The translations under genes were made by a program, and so were the position numbers. Below the pieces are notes generated by a model. The model was not told the origin of the DNA and made no database searches. It was given only the letters and a program-made list of their open reading frames with translations. A stretch of 11,478 nucleotides of DNA, taken from the NCBI GenBank assembly GCA_005883775.1, contig VBEU01000176.1:1-11478 (forward strand). Direction: 5' to 3'. This document shows, in pieces, positions 5,615-11,478 of this stretch (positions are counted from its first letter, which is position 1; each line of letters starts with the position of its first letter). This stretch comes from Chloroflexota bacterium. GTDB lineage: Bacteria; Chloroflexota; Limnocylindria; P2-11E.

Positions 5615-7237
5615 CTAGCGAGCTAAGTCTGTTGCGAGTCCCCTAAAGTCCGATCCGACCCGTACGACGATGTCGGCCGAGCTCAGCTCCCCGCTCGGGA
5701 GAGTGTCTACGGGCAGTCCTCCTAATTGGAGGGCCAGGGCGTTCGCGGTGTAGCGCTTCGATCCGTTGCGGACCAGAACGGCAGAGCGGCCGGTGGCGCC
5801 GTCGGTCACGTTCGATACGACGAACGCGCGCTCGGTCAGGCGGTCGGCGACGCTCTGCGCCACACCATTCCGAGCCCCGGCGCTTCGGACTTCAACCGAC
5901 GCACCCTCTGACTTCACCTGCGGGTCGTAGAAGAGGGCCGCGGCCAGATCCCGGATCTTGGCGCGGTCGGGGATGAGGTAGAACCCACCGTCGCCCCCGG
6001 AAGACTGCAGCTCGCAGTGCGGGTAGCTGCCACCGCAGGGATACAGCACCTCGCTTCGGATGGCGTCGCCGTCGATCCCTGTGCCGAACTGAGCTAGCGG
6101 GAGGATGTTGGCGGGATCGAAGTTCGTCTGGACAGCGCTTCCGACCCGATCCACGAGTGCCGGCAGCCCGCGGAGGAAATCGCCCTCGGAGATCCGCGTC
6201 CGCAACGCGGAGAGGACGAGCTGCTGGCGCTGGGCGCGGCTGTAGTCGTTCGTGTCATGCCGCGACCGCGCGAACCGCAATGCAGTCTGGCCGTCCATGA
6301 GCTGCGGGCCGGCGGTTATGTCCAGGCGCTCGACGCCGTAGTCCGGCGTCGGATATGACTCGTCCCGCACCGGCCGCTTCACGTCGATCACGACGCCACC
6401 GACCGCATCGACGATCTTGGTGAATGCGTCAAAGTCGACAAGCGCATACGCGTTGAGCCGAATCCCGAGCAAGTCCTCGACGACCTTTCGCGTGAGGTCG
6501 TAACCGCCATAGGCATAGGCGGCGTTGATCTTGTCGGTGAAGACGCCAGGACGGTCGATGTACACGTCGCGCGGAATCGAGAGCATCGCGGCGGTCTTGT
6601 TCACCGGGTCGAGGCTGAGGACGATCATCGTGTCGGTGTTCTGCGTCGTCGAATCTCCCCGAGAGTCGACACCAAGCAGCAGAACATTGAGCCGCTCCCT
6701 CTCCGTCCACACCGGAGGGGAGTAGTCCTGGCCCGAGTTCGTGCCGACGCTCGGCGGATTCGCGATCGGCGCGAAGACCTTCGTAAAGAGCCCGGCCCAT
6801 GGCGCGGACCCGCGATACGCGGTCGCGTAGAAGCCGACAAGCGCGAAGCACACGAGGCCGAGGACGATGTAATCGACGATGTGCCGGCCCCCAAGGGATC
6901 TCACCCCGCGGAGCTTTCCGGCGAACGCATCGACGACGACGAAGAGGTGGTACATGAATAAGGTGGCCGCCACCAGGAAAGTGACCTCCGCGGCGTTGCG
7001 GAGGACGAAGCTTGTTAGTGGATCGGCGATCGCCGTGAAGACGCCGGCGAGCAGTACGGTGAAGATGGGAACGAGGATCATGAGAGCCCCGCGAATCCAC
7101 CGGCCGAGGTACATCTGACCGAGGCCCGGTAAGAGGAAGGACAGCAGCGCGGCGAAACCCGGAGAACCCGTCACTGCCGGCGCCGAAAGCGCACGCACGC
7201 GCGGTAGGGCGGCCGACGACGCTCCCCGATTCGACAC
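5615..7237 (-). CDS. LytR-CpsA-Psr (LCP) family protein with LytR_C domain and polytopic N-terminus
   Basis: LCP enzymes attach undecaprenyl-linked glycopolymers (teichoic acid, arabinogalactan or capsule) to peptidoglycan on the outer face of the membrane. The product has 540 residues. The LCP domain spans about 183-345: LNVLLLGVDSRGD (183-195), NTDTMIVLSLDP (200-211), SIPRD (220-224), and the Arg/Asp-rich pyrophosphate-binding block ALRFARSRHDTND (319-331) followed by RAQRQQ (334-339). A LytR_C domain fits about 447-533 (VEVRSAGARNGVAQSVADRL). Unlike typical LCP proteins with one N-terminal helix, this one has hydrophobic segments near 27-44, 50-72, 85-104 and 119-139, the first with a PGLGQMYLGR motif. 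The GTG start at 7237 was chosen as the upstream limit of the frame's plausible start and has no clear ribosome binding site. The gene is monocistronic and convergent with 5181-5408. Confidence 0.92.
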   Translation of the reverse strand: MSNRGASSAALPRVRALSAPAVTGSPGFAALLSFLLPGLGQMYLGRWIRGALMILVPIFTVLLAGVFTAIADPLTSFVLRNAAEVTFLVAATLFMYHLFVVVDAFAGKLRGVRSLGGRHIVDYIVLGLVCFALVGFYATAYRGSAPWAGLFTKVFAPIANPPSVGTNSGQDYSPPVWTERERLNVLLLGVDSRGDSTTQNTDTMIVLSLDPVNKTAAMLSIPRDVYIDRPGVFTDKINAAYAYGGYDLTRKVVEDLLGIRLNAYALVDFDAFTKIVDAVGGVVIDVKRPVRDESYPTPDYGVERLDITAGPQLMDGQTALRFARSRHDTNDYSRAQRQQLVLSALRTRISEGDFLRGLPALVDRVGSAVQTNFDPANILPLAQFGTGIDGDAIRSEVLYPCGGSYPHCELQSSGGDGGFYLIPDRAKIRDLAAALFYDPQVKSEGASVEVRSAGARNGVAQSVADRLTERAFVVSNVTDGATGRSAVLVRNGSKRYTANALALQLGGLPVDTLPSGELSSADIVVRVGSDFRGLATDLAR

Positions 7238-7272
7238 CGAACCCCTAGCGTACGAGACTCGGACTCCCCTAG
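7238..7272. promoter_or_regulatory. 35 bp divergent intergenic region with CCCCTAG direct repeat
   Basis: The starts of the LCP gene (minus, 7237) and the membrane protein gene (plus, 7273) are only 35 bp apart. CCCCTAG occurs at 7242-7248 and again at 7266-7272, the latter touching the plus-strand ATG. No Shine-Dalgarno sequence precedes either start. Back-to-back promoters must overlap the coding starts, or the transcripts are leaderless; this is inferred from spacing alone. Confidence 0.35.
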
Positions 7273-7764
7273 ATGGAGCGCCCGCTTCCGGCTGACTCCG
7301 CCACGCTGCGCGGCGCTCGCGCGGTGGGGATCGTCTGCGCGACGCTCTTCATCCTTCCGGTGATCCTCTCGATCGCATTTCCATCGGCGTTCTTGTTCCT
7401 GCCGTACAACCGGATCTACGAACGGATGATCGCCGCCGTTCTTCTCGCTTTCGGGCTTGGGCTCGTGCTCGCCCTGCGCGATCCGGTGCGCAACGCCGGC
7501 GTGTTCGCGGTCGTCGGGCTCGCAACCGGACTCCTCGATGGTGCGGTGATCTACGCGCTCGTGGTCGACCGTGCCGACCCGCTGCACTGGGTGGCCCAGG
7601 TCCCGATCCTGGCGGCGATCACGGCGACGCTCGTGGTGACGTACACGCGCCTTCGTCGCCCGAACCCGATCGTCGTACGGATCGTCGTCGCGGCCGTCGT
7701 GATCCTGCCGTTCGCGTTCTATCTCCACGACCTCGCGTACGCCGCGTTCGTCGCCAATCGTTAG
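7273..7764 (+). CDS. Membrane protein of unknown function, first gene of an ABC-2 transporter operon
   Basis: A 163-residue hydrophobic product with about five predicted transmembrane helices, near residues 17-43, 50-68, 76-97, 106-125 and 134-157. Short basic loops such as RLRRP (126-130) separate them. I recognise no family motif. ATG 7273 follows CTAG with no ribosome binding site. The gene ends 10 bp before the ABC ATPase start, so cotranscription is likely and it may be an accessory subunit or immunity-type partner of the exporter. The link is positional only. Confidence 0.8.
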   Translation: MERPLPADSATLRGARAVGIVCATLFILPVILSIAFPSAFLFLPYNRIYERMIAAVLLAFGLGLVLALRDPVRNAGVFAVVGLATGLLDGAVIYALVVDRADPLHWVAQVPILAAITATLVVTYTRLRRPNPIVVRIVVAAVVILPFAFYLHDLAYAAFVANR

Positions 7765-7774
7765 CGTTCGGGTC

Positions 7775-8533
7775 ATGCCACCGATCGTGCAAGTCAATGA
7801 CCTGCGGAAGCGCTATGGCGACATCGAGGCGGTCCGCGGCATCAGCTTCTTCGTCGAGCCGGGTGAGGTGTTCGGCTTGCTTGGCCCGAACGGAGCGGGG
7901 AAGACCACAACAGTCGAAATACTCGAGGGGCTCCGACGAGCGGACGGCGGGTCGGCGACGGTCGCCGGGGTGGATGTGTTCTCCAACCCATCCGGCGTGA
8001 AGCGTCGCATCGGCGTGCAGCTCCAGGCGAGCGCGTTCCCCGACAACCTGACCGCGCGGGAGACCGTGCGATTCTTCGCGGCCTGCTATGACCTCGAGGT
8101 CGACGAGCTGGCGCTTCTGCGTCAGGTCGAGCTCGAGGAGCGTGCGCGGCAGCCGCAGGCGAAGCTCTCGGGTGGCCAACGACAGCGGTTATCGATCGCG
8201 ACCGCTCTTGTGAATCAGCCGCAGGTCCTCTTTCTCGACGAGCCGACCACCGGCCTCGACCCGCAGGCGAGGCGCAATCTCTGGGACCTGATCCGGAGTA
8301 TCCAGGCGCGCGGCACAACGGTCTTCCTGACGACGCACTACCTCGACGAGGCCGAGATCCTCTGCGATCGGGTCGCGATCATGGACGAGGGGAACATCGT
8401 CGCGCTCGACCCACCACGGAAGCTGATCGACGACCTTCTCGCCCGGGGATTCACGAAGCCGGTCCTGCAGCAGAAGGCCAACCTCGAGGACGTTTTCCTC
8501 GACCTCACCGGTCACGAGATTCGCGACGCATGA
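7775..8533 (+). CDS. ABC transporter ATP-binding protein (ABC-2/DrrA-like)
   Basis: Cytoplasmic ATPase that powers the permease encoded next. The product has 252 residues with a complete nucleotide-binding domain: Walker A GPNGAGKTT (37-45), Q-loop region around Gln82-Gln84, signature LSGGQRQRLSIA (131-142), Walker B VLFLDEP (151-157, catalytic Glu156), D-loop TGLD (159-162) and the switch His188 in LTTHYLDEAE. All catalytic residues are present. It is shorter than the 300-plus residue DrrA-type proteins: after the core only about 40 residues remain, ending LEDVFLDLTGHEIRDA, the usual C-terminal signature of this class. It begins 10 bp after the membrane protein gene and overlaps the permease gene by 4 bp (ATGA). 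Drug, lipid or polysaccharide export are all possible; the substrate is unknown. Confidence 0.95.
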   Translation: MPPIVQVNDLRKRYGDIEAVRGISFFVEPGEVFGLLGPNGAGKTTTVEILEGLRRADGGSATVAGVDVFSNPSGVKRRIGVQLQASAFPDNLTARETVRFFAACYDLEVDELALLRQVELEERARQPQAKLSGGQRQRLSIATALVNQPQVLFLDEPTTGLDPQARRNLWDLIRSIQARGTTVFLTTHYLDEAEILCDRVAIMDEGNIVALDPPRKLIDDLLARGFTKPVLQQKANLEDVFLDLTGHEIRDA

Positions 8534-9624
8534 GGCAAACCCTCCGCCTCTTCGGCCTCCTCCTTCGCGCCTACCTGCGCGACCGCACGGCACTCTTCTT
8601 CAGCCTGATCGTGCCGTTGATGCTGATGGTGATCTTTGGCTACCTGAACCTCGGCGACTTCGGTCGGGTGTCGGTCGCCATCGACGATCAGGCGAAGAAT
8701 CAGTCGAGCGCGCAGCTCGTCCAAATCCTGAATGGGATCGAGACGCTCCAGCTGACCGAGCTCCCGACGGACCAGGCCTTGACGAAATTGCGCCGGACCG
8801 AGCTCGACATGCTCATCCTCATCCCGCCAGACTTCGCCATCGCGCCGGCGCGACCCGGACAGACCGTCCCGCAGATCGTCGTCTACGGAGACGACGCGCG
8901 GCCGCAGCAGGTCGCGGTCGGTCGCCAGATCGTGTCGCAGGTCATCGATCGGCTCTCGTTCGCGATCACCCAGACGGCGCCGGTGATCGCCGTGAAAGAC
9001 GAGACCGTGCAGGGGGTGCGCCTGCGATACGTCGATTTCCTTGTGCCAGGGATACTGGGCGTCAACGTCATGCAGCTCGCGGTCTTCTCGGTCGCGTTCG
9101 CGCTGGTTGCCGACAAGCAGCGCGGTGTCCTGCGTCGCATCATGGCGACGCCGGTTCGGGTCCCGAACCTGCTCGCCGCGCACGTGCTTACGCGGCTCGT
9201 CATTGCGACGGGGCAGGTCGCCGTGCTGCTCCTGGTCGCGCTCGTGCTCTTCAACGTGACGATCGTCGGCGGTCTCGCTCCACTCCTGGTCATCGCGCTC
9301 CTTGGGAGCGTCCTGTTCCTCACGATCGGGTTCGCGCTCGCCGGCTGGGCGACGAGCGAGAATCAGGTGCCGGCCATCGCACAGCTGATCACTCTTCCTC
9401 AGTTCTTCTTCTCAGGCGTCTTCTTTTCCAAGAATGCGGCGCCCGCGCTCATCCGGCCGGTGACGAACCTGCTCCCGCTGACGCTGCTGAACGACGCGCT
9501 GCGTGAGATCAGCGTCCAGGGCGCGACACTTTGGGACGTTCGCACCCAGATACTCGGCTTACTGGTCTGGACGCTAGCCGGGTTCATCCTCGCGGTCCGG
9601 CTATTCCGGTTCGAGAAGTTTTAG
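8530..9624 (+). CDS. ABC-2 type transporter permease
   Basis: Membrane subunit of the exporter, presumably acting as a dimer with the ATPase at 7775-8533. The 364 residues show the ABC-2 layout: one N-terminal helix (about 21-38), a large extracytoplasmic domain (about 40-168), then five helices near 169-193, 221-241, 250-272, 280-300 and 340-357. The VPGILG motif (172-177) starts the second helix. KQRGVLRRIMATPVRV (196-211) is the usual cytoplasmic coupling segment after it. ATG 8530 sits in the ATGA overlap with the ATPase stop, implying coupled translation and fixed stoichiometry. The TAG at 9622-9624 overlaps the convergent neighbour's stop, so there is no room for an intergenic terminator. 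Confidence 0.94.
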   Translation: MRQTLRLFGLLLRAYLRDRTALFFSLIVPLMLMVIFGYLNLGDFGRVSVAIDDQAKNQSSAQLVQILNGIETLQLTELPTDQALTKLRRTELDMLILIPPDFAIAPARPGQTVPQIVVYGDDARPQQVAVGRQIVSQVIDRLSFAITQTAPVIAVKDETVQGVRLRYVDFLVPGILGVNVMQLAVFSVAFALVADKQRGVLRRIMATPVRVPNLLAAHVLTRLVIATGQVAVLLLVALVLFNVTIVGGLAPLLVIALLGSVLFLTIGFALAGWATSENQVPAIAQLITLPQFFFSGVFFSKNAAPALIRPVTNLLPLTLLNDALREISVQGATLWDVRTQILGLLVWTLAGFILAVRLFRFEKF

Positions 9625-10976
9625 CGCGACAGCTCCTCGTGGACGACCCGGTGCACGATCGCGCGGAAGTGACCCCAGTCCGCCCAATCGCCCCCGATGT
9701 CTTTCGACGGTGCGCTCGCGATGTGGTCCAGCCCGTCGGCGACGTCGGATAGCGCCGTGGGCTCGACCTCGATCCAGTCTTCGATCTGCTCCTCTTCGTC
9801 ACGCGTCTTGAAGGTCCCGCCGACCTCGTCGAGAAGGAACGCGAGTGTGTGAAAGAGCGGGGGACCCTCTGGAGCGGAGATATCGCGGTAGGTGATCCAT
9901 GCGAGGAACCGACGGACCACGACCTCGAGCGCGGTCTCCTCGTCGGTCTCGCGACGCAGGGCGTCGAGGATCCGCTCGCCGTGGTGGATCCCGCCGGTCG
10001 GCAGCCGATGCGCGCCGCGGGGATAAAAGGTCTTGATCGAGAGAGGCAGCTTTCCGTTGCGCCGTCGGATGACCATACAAACCTCGGCGAACCGGTCCGG
10101 TCGTTGGACCGGGTCGAAGAACGGACGGATAACGGCATCGACTCGTCGTGGAGCGCCGTAACGGGTCGCGAGGGCCTGAACCTCATCCAGGTGCGTGCGG
10201 TCGAGCAACACAGGACGAAACGCTATCGCTCGCCAGATGTTCCCTTCGAGCTTGATCCCGCCGACGATGTCGCCGACGCCTCCGGTCCCGGATGTGACGG
10301 GTGTCGGACGCGCCTCGAGCCAACGCGCCAGACGGCCATCGTCGAAGGCGCGGTCGAGAGCGGCTCCGGCGGTGATGTATGGATCGTGTGCGCCAGTGAC
10401 GCGGACGGGCACGAGGACCCGAAGCTGGGTGGGCGATCGAGGCTCACCGAGATAGAACGAGGCGGCGATCTCCATCGCACCACCGGGCGCAGGCCGAGAG
10501 CCCGAGGCGGCGTTCGATGTGAAGCCGTTCCAGACCCACCGCGAGCGCAGGGTCCCACCCGCGGGAAGGGTTTCGGTGAACTGCGCCGCGGGACAGGCTC
10601 CGCCGCCGTGGACCCAACTCGTCTCGTCCACGAAATACGCGTACGACTCGGGATATTTGAGGGCCCATGACTTGAAGCTGCCGAGGACCCCTGGCCAGTG
10701 CCGTCCAGCGTTCGGGAGCAGGGGCAGCGCCTCGACCAGACCGGGGATCCTGCAGCCGCCGGCCGTCCACTTCACGTCGTGGTCGTTCGTATTCGAGATC
10801 GTCAGCGTTGCCCAGAGCAGGTCGCCCGGCACGATCGCGTCGCGGTCAAGCTCGAGCCGCAAGGTCACACCGTCGCGCTCCGCGACCCCTGCCGGTCCAG
10901 GCGGGGTAACGCCACGGTCCGTGGTTACCGTCGCTGTCAGAGCGATGAGCACGGCGAGAACAGAGCGGGTCACCAC
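9621..10976 (-). CDS. Secreted Ig-like domain fused in frame to a Nudix hydrolase domain
   Basis: One intact 451-residue frame carries two unlike halves. Residues 1-19 look like a signal peptide (MVTRSVLAVLIALTATVTT). Residues 35-195 resemble an Ig-like BsuPI-type exported domain, with LRLELDRDAIVPGDLLWATL (39-58), a TISNTNDHDVKW strand pair and Cys75/Cys128 as possible disulfide partners. From about residue 256 the protein is a Nudix hydrolase: EVCMVIRRRNGKLP, then the Nudix box beginning GGIHHGE (328-334) and continuing RRETDEETAL (341-350). This fits GX5EX7REUXEEXGU except Ala349 replaces the last Gly. Nudix enzymes normally act on cytosolic nucleoside diphosphate derivatives, so an exported one is odd. 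A GTG at codon 256 (position 10211) could start a 196-residue stand-alone Nudix protein, without a ribosome binding site. The GTG start at 10976 is tentative. Confidence 0.85.
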   Translation of the reverse strand: MVTRSVLAVLIALTATVTTDRGVTPPGPAGVAERDGVTLRLELDRDAIVPGDLLWATLTISNTNDHDVKWTAGGCRIPGLVEALPLLPNAGRHWPGVLGSFKSWALKYPESYAYFVDETSWVHGGGACPAAQFTETLPAGGTLRSRWVWNGFTSNAASGSRPAPGGAMEIAASFYLGEPRSPTQLRVLVPVRVTGAHDPYITAGAALDRAFDDGRLARWLEARPTPVTSGTGGVGDIVGGIKLEGNIWRAIAFRPVLLDRTHLDEVQALATRYGAPRRVDAVIRPFFDPVQRPDRFAEVCMVIRRRNGKLPLSIKTFYPRGAHRLPTGGIHHGERILDALRRETDEETALEVVVRRFLAWITYRDISAPEGPPLFHTLAFLLDEVGGTFKTRDEEEQIEDWIEVEPTALSDVADGLDHIASAPSKDIGGDWADWGHFRAIVHRVVHEELSR

Positions 10977-11008
10977 AACTGAAAGAACGCCTTAGCGTCC
11001 CGTGAGGT

Positions 11009-11478
11009 TCAATCGCGGTCGTACTTGCGGAGCACGTCCTCGAGGGCCTCGCGCAGAAGCACCGCCTCTTTGGTCTTTTTGCGCTCGGCTAGGCCTTTGA
11101 GACGGGCGAGCTGGGCGGCGCTGTAGTACGAGGACTTCAAGACCATGTCGTCGGCGGGGGTCAGGCCGACGGTGTCGCCGCCCTGTTCTTTTGCCGCGTA
11201 GAGCGCGAGGTCCGCCTTGCGCATGAGGTCCTCAGGACTCTTCGCATCCCGCGGGATGTTGGCGACGCCGATGCTCACCGCACACCGCTGGCCGCGCGCC
11301 AGCGCCTTCGCGAAGGCGGCATCTATGTCGCGACGCAGCGTGTCGGCGCGAAGAAACGCGGACTCGACCGTCAGCCCCGGCGCCAGTAGGGCGAATTCGT
11401 CACCCCCGATGCGTCCGAGCGTCCAGCTCTCGCGCTTGGCCGTGCGGGAGAGCTCCGTCACGGCCGCGTTGACCGCGC
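11009..11478 (-). CDS. GGDEF-domain diguanylate cyclase with C-terminal ribbon-helix-helix-like tail, N-terminus outside window
   Basis: The reading frame enters from the right edge (AVNAAVTELSRTAK...) and ends at TGA 11009-11011, giving about 155 visible residues. GRIGGDEFALLAP (coded around 11380-11415) is an intact GGDEF active-site motif, followed by CAVSIGVA and DLMRKADLALYAAKEQGGD, the usual end of the domain, so c-di-GMP synthesis is plausible. The inhibitory I-site RxxD, expected five residues before GGDEF, reads RESW here, so product feedback inhibition should be absent. After the domain a roughly 43-residue tail (11012-11146) fits a ribbon-helix-helix fold: strand MVLKSSYYS, helix AQLARLKGLAERKK, turn, helix AVLLREALEDVLRKYD. 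Sensor domains, if any, lie beyond the window. The neighbouring Nudix-fusion gene begins 32 bp downstream, likely cotranscribed. Confidence 0.88.
   Translation of the reverse strand, partial: AVNAAVTELSRTAKRESWTLGRIGGDEFALLAPGLTVESAFLRADTLRRDIDAAFAKALARGQRCAVSIGVANIPRDAKSPEDLMRKADLALYAAKEQGGDTVGLTPADDMVLKSSYYSAAQLARLKGLAERKKTKEAVLLREALEDVLRKYDRD

Noticed and set aside
9849..10670. 273-codon plus-strand frame antisense to the Nudix-fusion gene
   Set aside because: No motif or start signal; the opposite strand has the Nudix box and a signal peptide.

Overview
This is a GC-rich bacterial window with compact gene packing: several gene junctions abut or overlap, GTG and TTG starts are common, and no rRNA, tRNA, transposase, integrase or CRISPR array is visible. 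The solute-binding protein is a lipoprotein, and there is a LytR-CpsA-Psr enzyme with a LytR_C domain. Together with the style of the Nudix and ABC proteins, this suggests a monoderm-like lineage such as Chloroflexota, with Actinomycetota as the alternative. That placement is an inference from protein style only; no marker gene is present.

Layout. Positions 1-4126 (minus strand) hold a tripartite tricarboxylate transporter operon, tctC-tctB-tctA, followed 12 bp later by a sodium/calcium exchanger family protein that runs off the left edge. tctA carries a one-base frameshift near 1638-1640. A 166 bp divergent region (4127-4292) contains a perfect 15 bp palindrome and separates tctC from a class IV branched-chain aminotransferase gene (ilvE, plus strand). 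ilvE has lost about 26 internal codons and its frame near 4911-4915. A small basic protein (5181-5408) starts inside the ilvE stop codon. The convergent gap 5409-5614 is filled with direct and nested inverted repeats.

Positions 5615-7237 (minus) encode an LCP-family cell-envelope glycopolymer transferase with an unusual polytopic N-terminus. Divergent from it, 35 bp away, is a three-gene plus-strand operon: a five-helix membrane protein of unknown function, an ABC ATPase and its ABC-2 permease (ATGA overlap). The permease stop overlaps the stop of a convergent minus-strand gene by 4 bp. That gene (9621-10976) joins a secreted Ig-like domain in frame to a complete Nudix hydrolase. Last, running off the right edge, is a GGDEF diguanylate cyclase domain whose C-terminal tail looks like a ribbon-helix-helix DNA-binding domain.

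Theme. tctCBA imports a carboxylate and may be paired with an ion exchanger. The ABC-2 pair exports an unknown substrate, and the LCP protein works on the cell wall. The most notable feature is the number of gene-structure anomalies: a frameshifted permease, an internally deleted aminotransferase, an exported-domain/Nudix fusion and a GGDEF/RHH fusion. Either the assembly has errors here, or this stretch of chromosome has undergone several small deletions, some of which created chimeric genes. Read mapping would decide between these before biology is inferred.
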